The notes under the pieces were generated by a model that was not told the origin of the DNA, searched no databases, and was given only the letters and a program-made list of their open reading frames with translations. The translations under genes were made by a program, and so were the position numbers. Shown here one piece after another: positions 39,379-50,290 of a DNA stretch of 52,923 nucleotides (position 1 is the first letter of the stretch; every line of letters starts with the position of its first letter). Origin of the DNA: Pelagibacterium luteolum (lineage in GTDB: Bacteria; Pseudomonadota; Alphaproteobacteria; Rhizobiales; Devosiaceae); contig NZ_FNCS01000020.1 of assembly GCF_900100665.1 (NCBI RefSeq), positions 1 through 52,923 on the forward strand. The letters are read 5' to 3'.

Positions 39379-40824
39379 TCAGAACCGCGGCGAGCGCCCT
39401 TCGTAGCCCTGTTCTTCGGTCTTTTCGATCGCAGCTTTGCGTTGCTCGGCGCTCAAATGCCCCGAGACCTCGCTGCCGGCTTCCTTGGTCATCCGCAGGA
39501 AGGGCAGGGCGGCCAGCGACGAGATTGCCGCGATCACGAAAAACGCGATCTGGAAGTCGACTGTCCCCAATGGCTCGCCGCGCCAATGGCTGCTTAACTC
39601 CAGCACCGCGCCGGCCAGCGCCACGGCAAAGGCCGTCGCGATCGGTCGCATCACTGAGTGGATCGCCGTCGCTGGTCCCGCCTGCGCGTCGTCGATATCG
39701 GCAAAGGCGAGCGCATTCTGGCCGGTGAAAAACACCGAACGGACAAGCCCGGAGAAAAAGATCACGAGCATCATGATGATGATCGGCGTCTGGGCAACGA
39801 ACAGACCCTTGCCCGCAAGTGAAATCGCCGAGAGAACTGCCGCCGCCGCCAGCGCCGTCCGAAACCCGATGCGCGCAAATAGCCTCTTGGCCACGAATTT
39901 CATGACCAGCGATCCGAGCGCACCCACGAAGGTGATCATCCCGGATTCGAACGGGGAATAGCCAAACCCCACCTGCAGCATGAGTGGCAACAGAAATGGC
40001 GTCGCGCCCGCCCCGATCAGAAGGATAGACGTGCCCACCACCGCAGCGCGATAGGTCGGCTCGAGCAGCAGCCTTGGATCGAGCAATGGATGCTCGATCC
40101 TCAGGGCATAGGGAACGTAGATTGCCGCTGCGATAATCCCGGCGACAGTCGAGGCGATCGCCACCCACAGCGGCAGGATGGGCATCGAAAGCAGCGAAAA
40201 CCCGAACGTGATGCCTGAAAATGCGATGGCCGACAGAAAGAACCCGGGAAAATCCATCGGTCGCCTGGGCGCCGGCTCCACTTCCGGAAGGTATTTGGTG
40301 ATCAGCACCAGCCCCACCAGCCCGATCGGCACGTTGACGATGAAAATCCAGTGCCAAGAGAGGAACGTGGTCAGAAACCCGCCGATCGGTGGCCCCAGCG
40401 TGGGCCCAATCAGCGCAGGGATAGTGAGCCACGCCATGGCGTTAACGAGGTCATTTTTCGGGGTCGTGCGCAACAGGATGAGGCGCGCGAGCGGCGTCAT
40501 CATCGCCCCGCCCATGCCCTTGAGGAACCGGGCGAAAACGAACTCCTGCAGCGATCCTGAAAACGCACACGCGATCGACCCGACGATGAACACCGCGACC
40601 GCCGCGCGAAACACCGATTTGGCGCCGAACTTGTCGGCAAGCCACGCGCTGATCGGGATGAAGATCGCGAGCGCCACGAAATAGGCGGTAAAGGCCAGCT
40701 TGAGCGCCACCGGCGTCGTGCCGATATCCGCGGCAATCGCCGGCAGCGACGTGGCGATGACGGTAGCGTCCATGTTTTCCATGAAAAGCGCCACCGCCAG
40801 GATGAGCGGGATCAGTCGGGGCAA
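39379..40824 (-). CDS. MFS drug/proton antiporter, DHA2 (EmrB/QacA) family
   Basis: 481 residues with about 14 membrane helices. Motif D1-like LFMENMDATVIATSLPAIAA opens helix 1, motif A-like WLADKFGAKSVFRAAV follows helix 2, and antiporter motif C is PALIGPTLGPPIGGFL. It exports toxic organic compounds from the inner membrane using the proton gradient. The start is TTG 40824 without a strong ribosome site, so a few residues may differ. It converges on rlmE and diverges from the lipid kinase gene. Confidence 0.92.
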   Translation of the reverse strand: MPRLIPLILAVALFMENMDATVIATSLPAIAADIGTTPVALKLAFTAYFVALAIFIPISAWLADKFGAKSVFRAAVAVFIVGSIACAFSGSLQEFVFARFLKGMGGAMMTPLARLILLRTTPKNDLVNAMAWLTIPALIGPTLGPPIGGFLTTFLSWHWIFIVNVPIGLVGLVLITKYLPEVEPAPRRPMDFPGFFLSAIAFSGITFGFSLLSMPILPLWVAIASTVAGIIAAAIYVPYALRIEHPLLDPRLLLEPTYRAAVVGTSILLIGAGATPFLLPLMLQVGFGYSPFESGMITFVGALGSLVMKFVAKRLFARIGFRTALAAAAVLSAISLAGKGLFVAQTPIIIMMLVIFFSGLVRSVFFTGQNALAFADIDDAQAGPATAIHSVMRPIATAFAVALAGAVLELSSHWRGEPLGTVDFQIAFFVIAAISSLAALPFLRMTKEAGSEVSGHLSAEQRKAAIEKTEEQGYEGRSPRF

Positions 40825-40987
40825 ACGATAATAGTCCGGAAGGATTGAGTCTGTTGTGTTATGGTCATCATCTTCGCCCCATAAACGCGGGCTTGCAATC
40901 GGCTCGAGCGATTATTCGTTACGCGCGAACCTTTCCCATCCCCGTGCGTTCATACCCTTGGGTGGACTTTCAAGGACGCAACACGCC

Positions 40988-41965
40988 ATGACTCAACGGC
41001 GCTTTCATCTCGTACTCAACGTCAATTCCGGCACGGTTCAGGCGCTCGGCGTCACCGAACCCGATCTCGAAGCGATGTTTAAGGAATACGGTCTCGAAGT
41101 CGAAATCGACGCTGATCCGGACCTGTCGCTCGATCAGCGTATCGAAAAGGCTCTTGCGAGCGATGCCGACACGGTTATCGCCGCCGGTGGCGACGGCACG
41201 GTCACTGCATTGGCAACCGCCGTCATCGATTCCGACAAGAGCCTTGCAATCCTGCCCCTCGGCACCGCCAACCTTTTGGCGCGCGATTTGGGCCTGCCTC
41301 TCGATCTCAAGGAATGCGTCGCGGCGCTGGCGGCCATGGAGCCACTTTCGATCGACGTGTCGGAAGTCAATGGCACCATCTTCTTGCACAAAGCCGTCAT
41401 TGGCGTACTGCCTGAACTTGCCGCTGGCCGCGAACGCATTCGCGGGGAGGGCTGGGGCGCCAAGATCGGTTATATGCGTTACTTCTTCCGCCGCCTGTCA
41501 CGCGCCCGCCGCCTCGCATTGGAAATCTCCACCGGCGATGGCCAGACGCGCATAGAGCGGGTGCAATCGATCGCCGTGGCGTGCAATGCCTATGACGAAG
41601 GCCTGGGGCGGTTTTTCCACCGCGATAAGCTCGATACAGGGCTTTTGACGATCTATGTCCTGCGCCACCTCAACGCTGGCGATATCTTCCGCCTCGCCGC
41701 CGGCATGATCGCCGGACGCTGGCGCGACGATGAAGCAATCGATATCTCTACAGCTCGTAGCGTGTCGATCCGTTCCAAGAAACCGAGACTGCAAGCCATG
41801 ATTGATGGCGAGGTGCAGTCAGTGGAGGTCCCCCTGAATTTCAAGATTTACCCCCGCGCACTCACCGTTCTTGCCCCCATCAAGGCGGTGAAGGAAGAAC
41901 TGGCCGAAGATCAGGCTGAAAACCGCTCCGAAGATTTGCCGCAAGCAGCGAGGCTGCCTGCCTAA
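40988..41965 (+). CDS. Diacylglycerol kinase-family lipid kinase
   Basis: 325 residues from ATG 40988 (AAGGA upstream). Nucleotide-binding motif TVIAAGGDGTVTALATAV and LAILPLGTANLLARDLGLPL define the DAGK catalytic domain. The C-terminal beta domain contains AVACNAYDEGLGRFFH and IDGEVQSVEVPLNF. It phosphorylates a lipid head group, probably diacylglycerol or sphingoid/ceramide-type lipid, at the cytoplasmic membrane. It overlaps the next gene, a metallophosphoesterase, by one base, so the two are co-expressed and may act in the same lipid pathway. Confidence 0.9.
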   Translation: MTQRRFHLVLNVNSGTVQALGVTEPDLEAMFKEYGLEVEIDADPDLSLDQRIEKALASDADTVIAAGGDGTVTALATAVIDSDKSLAILPLGTANLLARDLGLPLDLKECVAALAAMEPLSIDVSEVNGTIFLHKAVIGVLPELAAGRERIRGEGWGAKIGYMRYFFRRLSRARRLALEISTGDGQTRIERVQSIAVACNAYDEGLGRFFHRDKLDTGLLTIYVLRHLNAGDIFRLAAGMIAGRWRDDEAIDISTARSVSIRSKKPRLQAMIDGEVQSVEVPLNFKIYPRALTVLAPIKAVKEELAEDQAENRSEDLPQAARLPA

Positions 41966-42795
41966 TGAGACTGATCCACCTTTCTGACCTGCATTTCGGT
42001 GCCCATGACGATGGTGTCGTCGCCTCGATGGAAGCTGAAATTACCACCCAAAATCCCGATCTCGTCGTCGTCTCGGGCGATTTCACCCAGATCGGCAGCG
42101 CCAAGGAATTCGCCAAGGCGCGCGAGTTCCTCGACACCCTGCCGTGTCCCTATCTCGGGGTTCCGGGCAATCACGACGTTCCAGAGCGCAATTTGATTAA
42201 GCGCTTTCTCAATCCTTACGGCCATTACCGTCGCCACATCGACGCCGAGCTCGAGCCATTCCTGCATCAGGACGGCGTGGCCATAGCCGGCCTCAAGACC
42301 TCGCGACGCGCCAATTGGCGTGGCCTCAACTGGTCGGATGGGGCCATCAACAAGGGCCAGCTTCAGCGGCTGGAGGCGCGCTTCGACGGGGTGCCAGACG
42401 ATGCCGTCAAGATCGTCGTGGCGCATCACCCCTTGATGCATCCTGAAGAAGAGATGGTCCGCCACCAGAACCGCGTTCGCCGCGCCGACAAGGCGCTGGA
42501 AGTCTTCTCGCGCATTGGCGTGCGGCTGGTGCTCTCAGGACATTTCCATATGTCCTATGTGCGCCGCCACGACCAGCCGGGCTCGATCCGTGAAGCCGAG
42601 CCGGTCGGCCCCCGTGAAAGCGCCGCCGGGCACATTCTCGTCGCCCAGGCCGCGTCGACCACCTCCACCCGTTTGCGTGGAGAACCCAACGCCTACAACC
42701 TCATCGACATCGCCGAAGGAGAGATCACCATTTCCGTCCGCGAATGGCTCGGTGACGACTGGCGGACACGCGAACAGGCGCGCGAAGCTGCATGA
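41965..42795 (+). CDS. Calcineurin-like metallophosphoesterase
   Basis: 276 residues. All five metal-binding signatures occur in order: DLHFG in LIHLSDLHFGAHD, GDFTQ in LVVVSGDFTQIGS, GNHD in LGVPGNHDVPER, the VVAHHPL motif and GHFH in RLVLSGHFHMSY. Family members cleave phosphodiesters or phosphomonoesters such as cyclic nucleotides or lipid phosphates using two metals. The tight overlap with a lipid kinase points to a lipid phosphate substrate, which is inference only. Confidence 0.9.
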   Translation: MRLIHLSDLHFGAHDDGVVASMEAEITTQNPDLVVVSGDFTQIGSAKEFAKAREFLDTLPCPYLGVPGNHDVPERNLIKRFLNPYGHYRRHIDAELEPFLHQDGVAIAGLKTSRRANWRGLNWSDGAINKGQLQRLEARFDGVPDDAVKIVVAHHPLMHPEEEMVRHQNRVRRADKALEVFSRIGVRLVLSGHFHMSYVRRHDQPGSIREAEPVGPRESAAGHILVAQAASTTSTRLRGEPNAYNLIDIAEGEITISVREWLGDDWRTREQAREAA

Positions 42796-42932
42796 CGAAA
42801 CGCGTCAGCGCGCGGACATCCTCGCCCGCCGATCGCCCCACAATGTGGAAAAAACGCCATCGTGCACTTATTGATATGAGTCTCCGGCGGACCGTGTAAT
42901 AAATCTCCCCGTAAATAAGGGAGATACCCATC

Positions 42933-44510
42933 ATGCAAAAGACTATCGTTGCGATCGCAGCGGGCCTAATGGCTACAACCACACTGATCGGCTCTGCCAA
43001 TGCAGAAACGCTTCGGTGGGCCCGCTCGTTTGATTCGCTGACACTGGACCCGCACTCGCAGAATTCAGGCGTCACTCACAATTTCAACAGCCATATCTAT
43101 GACAGCCTTATCGGCCGCGATATCGACGGCGAGTTCCTGCCGCTTCTCGCGACCGATTGGTACCTCAAGGAAGGCGACGACACCGTTTGGGTGTTCGAGC
43201 TACGCGAAGGCGTGACCTTCCACAATGGCAACGAGTTTACCGCTGACGACGTGGTGTTCTCGATCGATCGCGCCCGGTCGGAAATTTCCAACATGCGTCA
43301 GCTTCATGCCGACGTGGAATCCGTCACGGCCATCGACGACTATACTGTGGAAGTACAGATGAGCGGCCCAAGCCCGCTTTATCCCAACAACCTCACCAAC
43401 ACCTTCATCATGGACCGCGAATGGTCCGAAGAAAACGATGTGGTCGAAGTGCAGGATTTCGCCGCTGGTGAAGAAAACTACGCAGTGCGCAATGCCAACG
43501 GCACCGGTGCCTACGAACTCGTCTCGCGCGATCCAGACGTGCGTTCGGTCCTGACCTACAATGAAAACTATTGGGGCGAAGAACCCCAGGTCACGGAGAT
43601 CGAATATGTCGTGATTTCCGACAACGCCACCCGCATGGCGGCCCTGTTGTCGGGCGAAGTCGATTTCGTTCAGGACGTGCCGTTCCAGGACGTCGAGCGT
43701 CTCGCCTCCACCGACGGTATCGTCGTGGAAAGCGGCCCTGAAAACCGCGTGTCGTTCTTCGGCTACTGGGTTGGCGAAGAGCCACTGTCCTCGTCCAACA
43801 TCACCGACGCAAACCCGCTCGCCGATCCGCTGGTGCGTGAAGCGATCCACCTTGCCGTGGACCGCGATGCCATCCGTCAGGTCGTGATGCGTGGCTATTC
43901 CGTCCCGACATGTACGCTGGCGCCCCTGCGCGTGAGCGGCTGGACCGAAGAAAACGACACATGCCCCGAGGTCGATATCGACCGCGCCAATGAACTGATG
44001 GCGGAAGCCGGCTATGCCGATGGTTTCTCCATCGCGCTCGATGCGGCTAACAACACCGCAGGCAATGACGAAGCCATCGCTCAGGCTGTGGTTGGCATGC
44101 TCGGCCAGATCGGCATCGAAGTGAACCTCACCTCGCGTCCGCAGGCTCAGCATTCCCCGCTCATCACCAGCGGCGAATCCGAGTTCTACATCATGAGCTG
44201 GGGCGTCCCCACCTTTGACTCGGCCTATATCTTCAATGATCTGGTCCACACCAAGGGCGGCAATTACGGCACCTACAACCCGACCGGCTATTCCAATCCC
44301 GAACTCGACGCGATGATCGAGTCCCTGGGTACGGAAACCGACACCGCGGTGCGTGACCAGACTGTCGCAGACATCTGGGACGTGGTTCAAGAAGATCGCT
44401 TCCTGCTGCCGCTGCACAACAACCCGCTGGCCTACGCCATGCGTGAAGGCATCAACATGCCGATCCATCCTGAAAACAAGCCGCAGATGCGCGACCTGAC
44501 TTTCGATTGA
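42933..44510 (+). CDS. Periplasmic ABC-transporter solute-binding protein, SBP family 5
   Basis: 525 residues. A classical signal peptide (MQKTIVAIAAGLMATTTLIG, cut after ANA) leads to ETLRWARSFDSLTLDPHSQN, the SBP_bac_5 start. NGNEFTADDVVFSIDRAR and the NGTGAYELVSRDPD motif are family marks. It would bind di/oligopeptides or similar solutes. GGGAGA precedes the ATG. No permease or ATPase gene is adjacent and a strong terminator follows, so it is an orphan binding protein in this window. Confidence 0.93.
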   Translation: MQKTIVAIAAGLMATTTLIGSANAETLRWARSFDSLTLDPHSQNSGVTHNFNSHIYDSLIGRDIDGEFLPLLATDWYLKEGDDTVWVFELREGVTFHNGNEFTADDVVFSIDRARSEISNMRQLHADVESVTAIDDYTVEVQMSGPSPLYPNNLTNTFIMDREWSEENDVVEVQDFAAGEENYAVRNANGTGAYELVSRDPDVRSVLTYNENYWGEEPQVTEIEYVVISDNATRMAALLSGEVDFVQDVPFQDVERLASTDGIVVESGPENRVSFFGYWVGEEPLSSSNITDANPLADPLVREAIHLAVDRDAIRQVVMRGYSVPTCTLAPLRVSGWTEENDTCPEVDIDRANELMAEAGYADGFSIALDAANNTAGNDEAIAQAVVGMLGQIGIEVNLTSRPQAQHSPLITSGESEFYIMSWGVPTFDSAYIFNDLVHTKGGNYGTYNPTGYSNPELDAMIESLGTETDTAVRDQTVADIWDVVQEDRFLLPLHNNPLAYAMREGINMPIHPENKPQMRDLTFD

Positions 44511-44525
44511 TCGGCCAATAGCCAA

Positions 44526-44559
44526 AAAGAAGGGGCGGGAAAATTTCCCGCCCCTTTTT
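44526..44559. terminator. Bidirectional terminator after the solute-binding protein gene
   Basis: GGGGCGGGAAA (44532-44542) pairs perfectly with TTTCCCGCCCC (44544-44554), flanked by an A-rich stretch on the left and TTTTT on the right. It lies between convergent genes and can serve both. Confidence 0.88.
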
Positions 44560-44580
44560 CATGTCCGATTTCAGCAGAAA

Positions 44581-44880
44581 TCAGTGATGATGGTGCTCAG
44601 GCATTTCCTTGAGCTCATCCTTTGTCCATGTCGTTGCTGCATGGACGTCGCCATGTTCGTCGCGCATGAATTCGAGCTGGCTGAGCGGAACCGCTACCGG
44701 CTTTGCGCCGATCCCGAGAAATCCGCCGACATCGACGATCGCCTGGGCCGCAGGGCCGGTGCCATGCAGGTGCGAAATCTTGCCGACCTTGTGGTCGTCA
44801 GCGCCATAGATCGTCGCATCCTTGAGCACGGCTTCGTTGAGTTCTGTCGTGTTCAGGCGAACGTGTTGAGTGTGATCCAT
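44581..44880 (-). CDS. PRC-barrel domain protein (99 aa)
   Basis: ATG 44880 has GAGGAG upstream, which rules out the longer frame. The product MDHTQHVRLNTTELNEAVLK is followed by the PRC-barrel pattern ATIYGADDHKVGKISHLH, AIVDVGGFLGIGAKPVAVPL and LEFMRDEHGDVH, and ends MPEHHHH. Small PRC-barrel proteins of this type are common in Rhizobiales and linked to stress or envelope functions. The terminal His run might bind metal but is unproven. Confidence 0.85.
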   Translation of the reverse strand: MDHTQHVRLNTTELNEAVLKDATIYGADDHKVGKISHLHGTGPAAQAIVDVGGFLGIGAKPVAVPLSQLEFMRDEHGDVHAATTWTKDELKEMPEHHHH

Positions 44881-45127
44881 TGTGGTCTCCTCTTGGCTTG
44901 GGGTCAGAGTAACCCGCTCGACGCCAGGCCGTTCCATCGCAACAATTTGAGTAACCGCGTCCAGACCGTCCCAGCCCTAAGAAAGCCCTAGTAAAACAAT
45001 GACTTGAGCCAGTTTTTCTTTTCCTTCACGTGTCGAACGCACTATCATTGGGCAAATTGTGCATCACCCTGTCGGAACGGCTGAACCAGGATCGTCCTGT
45101 GATCGAACACCATCGAAGGGGAAGTTG

Positions 45128-45661
45128 ATGACCACCACGCAACTCGCGTGCAAATGCGGCAAAGTCCATCTCGACGTCCAGGGACGTCCGTTCATCACCA
45201 CCGAGTGCCATTGCAATTCGTGCCGCGAGGCTGCCCAACGCCTCGGTGGCCTGCCAGGGGCACCTGCAATACTCGCCGACAATGGCGGCACGCCATTTAT
45301 TCTCTATCGCAAGGATAGGGCGCACATCACCCAGGGCGCCGAACACCTCAAAGCCTTTCGGCTCACCCCCAAATCAGTCACCCGCCGCATTGTCGCTACG
45401 TGCTGCAACACGCCGATGTTTCTCGAATTCAAGGGCGGACACTGGATGAGCATCTATGCCGCGCTTTGGCCGGAGGCGGACCGCCCTGCCATGACCATCC
45501 GCACCATGACCGCCGACCGCAACGACCTTCCTGCGCTCGACGACAGCATTCCCAGCGGCGCACTGCACACGGCGGGCTTTTACGCCAAACTCTTCGGCGT
45601 CTGGGCAGCAATGGGCTTTCGCAGCCCCGAAGTCATCGTCGACGGCGAGATAAACGCATAA
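45128..45661 (+). CDS. GFA/CENP-V-type zinc-binding protein
   Basis: 177 residues from ATG 45128 (AAGGGGAAG upstream). The zinc ligands of the glutathione-dependent formaldehyde-activating family are visible: CKCG near the start, ECHCNSCREAAQ, and ATCCNTPMFLEFKGG. Family members activate formaldehyde-glutathione adducts or have related roles. The second half (IRTMTADRNDLPALDDS, AGFYAKLFGVWAAM) resembles a common DUF-like extension. Substrate not known. Confidence 0.82.
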   Translation: MTTTQLACKCGKVHLDVQGRPFITTECHCNSCREAAQRLGGLPGAPAILADNGGTPFILYRKDRAHITQGAEHLKAFRLTPKSVTRRIVATCCNTPMFLEFKGGHWMSIYAALWPEADRPAMTIRTMTADRNDLPALDDSIPSGALHTAGFYAKLFGVWAAMGFRSPEVIVDGEINA

Positions 45662-45749
45662 AAATTCGCGTCGAGATGTCGGCCCGAAGCCGTCCCACCC
45701 GTCTTAAAATCATAACGGGGACGCTGTCCCAACCAAAGAGGAACCCGAA

Positions 45750-46160
45750 ATGCCAAAGATGATCTTCATCAATTTGCCCGTCAAAGATCTAGACGCCTCC
45801 ACCCGCTTTTACGAAGCCATCGGCTGCACCAAGAACGCTGATTTCTCCAACGACGATGTGTCGTCCATGATGTGGTCCGAAGAGATAACCTTCATGCTGC
45901 TCAAGCATGCCTACTTCTCGACCTTCACCACAAAACCTATCGCCGATGCCCACGCAACGGCGGCCGCGCTGATCGCGCTGTCCATGGACAGCAAAGCGGA
46001 GGTCGACGCCATCACGGAAACCGCAGGCAAGAACGGCGGCAAATCCGATATCCGCGCCCCACAGGACCTCGGCTTCATGTACGGCCGTGCCTTCGAAGAT
46101 CCCGACGGCAACATCTTCGAGCCCGTCTGGATGGATATGTCCGCCTCGGCGGAAGCCTGA
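45750..46160 (+). CDS. VOC-superfamily glyoxalase-like protein (136 aa)
   Basis: It has the paired beta-alpha-beta-beta-beta units of the VOC fold: MIFINLPVKDLDASTRFYEA in the first and the ending GFMYGRAFEDPDGNIFEPVW in the second, with a metal-binding Glu at the end. Its closest style is the lactoylglutathione-lyase-like group also annotated as glyoxalase/bleomycin-resistance proteins. AGAGGAA precedes ATG 45750. It probably detoxifies a small reactive compound; substrate is unknown. Confidence 0.88.
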   Translation: MPKMIFINLPVKDLDASTRFYEAIGCTKNADFSNDDVSSMMWSEEITFMLLKHAYFSTFTTKPIADAHATAAALIALSMDSKAEVDAITETAGKNGGKSDIRAPQDLGFMYGRAFEDPDGNIFEPVWMDMSASAEA

Positions 46161-46173
46161 TCGCTCCAACACG

Positions 46174-46196
46174 CGGCCACGCATCCTGCGTGGCCG
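46174..46196. other. Perfect 10-bp hairpin between convergent genes
   Basis: CGGCCACGCA (46174-46183) and TGCGTGGCCG (46187-46196) with a 3-nt loop, in the 39-bp gap between the VOC gene and the leftward reductase gene. No T tract on either side, so any termination would be weak or Rho-assisted. Confidence 0.5.
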
Positions 46197-46199
46197 GTC

Positions 46200-47573
46200 T
46201 CACGCGTCCTCCAACTCACCCAGGATCGTCGGGATCAATTCGCTGACCGTCGGGTGAATATGCATGATCGCCTTGAGCTCCTTCGCGGTCATACGCGTCT
46301 GCACAGCATCGACCAGCACATGCACGGCCTCGTCGCCACCAACGCCAAAAATCGCCCCGCCTAAAATCCGGTCGCTGTCGGCATCAACGATCACCTTCAT
46401 ATACCCCTCGCTCTCGCCCTTTTCCTTGGCGCGCGACACCCTTGTCATGGCGCGCTTGCCCACGAGAATTTTGTGGCCGGCGCGCTTCGCCTCGGCGATT
46501 GTCATCCCGGCTCGCCCGAGCGGTGGATCGGTATAGAGCGCATAGGCATCGACCCGCGCCTCGACCGAGCGATGCCCACCATCCAGCGCATCGGCGATGA
46601 CCTCGAAGTCATTATACGCCGTGTGCGTGAACGCACCCCGCCCGTTGCAATCGCCCATCGCCCAGATGCCCTCCACCGGCGTCCTCAGCTGCGCATCCGT
46701 GCCGATATACCCGCGCTCGTCCGTAGCAACGCCCGCTTGGTCCAGCCCCAGATCATCGGTATTGGGCCGCCGTCCCACAGCCAGCAGCACATGCGAGCAC
46801 GCAATCGACGGCGCGCCCGCCGTGCAGTCGACCCGAACCTCTGGCCCATCCGCCGTCTGGCTGAAGGCGATGCAGTTGGCGTTCAGCCGAAGTTCCACCC
46901 CGTCATCACCCAGTATCTTCGCCACAGTCTCGGACGCATCCTTGTCCTCACGCTTGATCAGCCGGTCCCCGCGCTCGACCAGCGTCACCTTGCTGCCGAA
47001 CCGTGCAAACATCTGCGCGAACTCGAGCCCGATATACCCACCGCCCACCACCACGAGGTGGCGTGGCGTCTCGGTCAGCTCCAGAATTGTGCTGTTGGTC
47101 AGCGGCGAAATATCCTCAACCCCGGGGTACTGCGGAATAACCGCGCGCCCACCCACATTTAGGAAAATCTGCGGCGCCGTAAGCTCCCGCTCGCCGACGC
47201 GGAGCGTCTTGGCGGACACAAACCGCGCATGCCCCTCGATGACATCGAGATTGTCAGTGCCGCCCAACCAGTCCTGCAGCCCCTTGCGCGACGCCGCTAC
47301 GATCTCGTCCTTGCGCCTGATGACAGCTCCCAAGTCCACCCCGACATTGCCGCCGATCACGATCCCATAGTCACGCGCCCGCCGCGCCATATGGGCGACA
47401 GAGGCACTGGCCACCATCGCCTTGGTCGGCGTGCATCCGGTGTTGACGCAAGTGCCGCCCAACAGCTTGCGCTCGACGAGCGCCACACGCATGCCTTTGC
47501 CCGCCAGCCGCGCTGCCAGCGGAGGTCCCGCCTGTCCGGCCCCGACGACGATGGCGTCGAACCGCTCCGCCAT
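46200..47573 (-). CDS. Pyridine-nucleotide disulfide oxidoreductase (mercuric reductase-like)
   Basis: 457 residues from ATG 47573. FAD binding: DAIVVGAGQAGPPLAARLAG. Redox-active pair Cys42/Cys47 in GGTCVNTGCTPT. NAD(P)H binding at about 173-184 (LVVVGGGYIGLE). Second FAD contact in GIWAMGDCNGRGAFTHTAYN. The dimerisation end has MHIHPTVSELIPTIL. It lacks the N-terminal heavy-metal domain and C-terminal vicinal Cys of true MerA, so it is a general flavin disulfide reductase of unknown substrate. Its ATG overlaps the upstream stop (TGATG). Confidence 0.9.
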   Translation of the reverse strand: MAERFDAIVVGAGQAGPPLAARLAGKGMRVALVERKLLGGTCVNTGCTPTKAMVASASVAHMARRARDYGIVIGGNVGVDLGAVIRRKDEIVAASRKGLQDWLGGTDNLDVIEGHARFVSAKTLRVGERELTAPQIFLNVGGRAVIPQYPGVEDISPLTNSTILELTETPRHLVVVGGGYIGLEFAQMFARFGSKVTLVERGDRLIKREDKDASETVAKILGDDGVELRLNANCIAFSQTADGPEVRVDCTAGAPSIACSHVLLAVGRRPNTDDLGLDQAGVATDERGYIGTDAQLRTPVEGIWAMGDCNGRGAFTHTAYNDFEVIADALDGGHRSVEARVDAYALYTDPPLGRAGMTIAEAKRAGHKILVGKRAMTRVSRAKEKGESEGYMKVIVDADSDRILGGAIFGVGGDEAVHVLVDAVQTRMTAKELKAIMHIHPTVSELIPTILGELEDA

Positions 47574-48034
47574 CAGGCGAGCCACACGACGATCAGCGCC
47601 AGAATGACGGCCACTGGATCTTCGAGCAGCGCGATCGGGCGATCATTGCCCCCATTGGACGCCACCAGCCGCCTGCGCGCCTCGTAGCCGCCCAGCGTGC
47701 CGATCACCGCGCCAACCACACCGGCAACCGCCCCACCGAGCCACAGGCCCGAGGGCAGGGCGAGTATGCCGCCCGCCAGCGCACCCATCACCAGCCGCGC
47801 CCCGAACTGAACGGGCACCTTCCGGCTCGGCGTCTGCGGCAATTGGTCGGTAACGAATTCACCCAGTGCGAGAAGCGTAAGGATCCACGGCGTCACGGGG
47901 TGTCCAAGAAAGGCAAATGGGGTCGCCGACAGGTCGATCCACCCCAAAAATGCGGCCCAGCTCAGCGCGGCGGCGGGGGTCATCGCCCGCAACCCCGCAA
48001 CCAGACCCAAGAGGAGACAGAACAGATAAATCAT
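47573..48034 (-). CDS. DUF4126-family membrane protein (153 aa)
   Basis: ATG 48034 with GGAGGG 7-12 bases upstream, chosen over the longer frame. The first helix (MIYLFCLLLGLVAGLRAMTP) with GxRAMTP is typical of DUF4126. Further hydrophobic segments are WILTLLALGEFVTDQLP, LVMGALAGGILALPSGL and AGVVGAVIGTLGGYEAR. Function of the family is unknown. It is translationally coupled to the disulfide reductase. Confidence 0.85.
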   Translation of the reverse strand: MIYLFCLLLGLVAGLRAMTPAAALSWAAFLGWIDLSATPFAFLGHPVTPWILTLLALGEFVTDQLPQTPSRKVPVQFGARLVMGALAGGILALPSGLWLGGAVAGVVGAVIGTLGGYEARRRLVASNGGNDRPIALLEDPVAVILALIVVWLA

Positions 48035-49852
<1,818 letters not shown>

Positions 49853-49855
49853 CCG

Positions 49856-50290
49856 ATGACCTCGACCACCCTGCTGATCCTTTGCGCGCTCTGGGCGCAG
49901 GGTGTTCTCACCATGGCGCTGCTGTTCATCCTCGGACGGCGGCGCCTGCCATTGGTCGCGCAAAAAAAGATCGCGGTGCGCGACATCGCGCTCAAGCGCG
50001 ACCCATGGCCGGAAGAGGTGCAGAAGGCCTCCAACGCCTTCGACAACCAGTTCCAGCTCCCCGTCCTGTTCGCCATCGGCGCCGGGATGGCGATCTATCT
50101 CGGGGCGGGCTGGATTGAGGCCGTTCTGGCCTGGATGTTCGTCGGCACGCGCATCGCGCATGCCACCATCCACGTCACGTCCAACCACGTCTATCAGCGC
50201 TTCACAGCCTATGTGCTTGGCTTTTTCACCCTCATCGCACTCTGGATCGCCATCCTCGTGCGGCTCATTTTAGCTTTCGGAGCCCTTTGA
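49856..50290 (+). CDS. MAPEG-family membrane protein (144 aa)
   Basis: Starts 3 bp after guaB. Four membrane helices: LLILCALWAQGVLTMALLFI, then LPVLFAIGAGMAIYLGAG, VLAWMFVGTRIAHATIHV and FTLIALWIAILVRLILAF. The NQFQLPVLF and TRIAHATIH motifs are typical of MAPEG (membrane-associated eicosanoid and glutathione metabolism) homologues. The bacterial role is unclear. Its stop overlaps the RNA methyltransferase start. Confidence 0.88.
   Translation: MTSTTLLILCALWAQGVLTMALLFILGRRRLPLVAQKKIAVRDIALKRDPWPEEVQKASNAFDNQFQLPVLFAIGAGMAIYLGAGWIEAVLAWMFVGTRIAHATIHVTSNHVYQRFTAYVLGFFTLIALWIAILVRLILAFGAL

Noticed and set aside
43200-44525. A 441-codon leftward open frame opposite the solute-binding protein
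   Set aside because: Antisense of a strong gene, His/Val/Gly-biased, and it crosses into the terminator region without a ribosome site.
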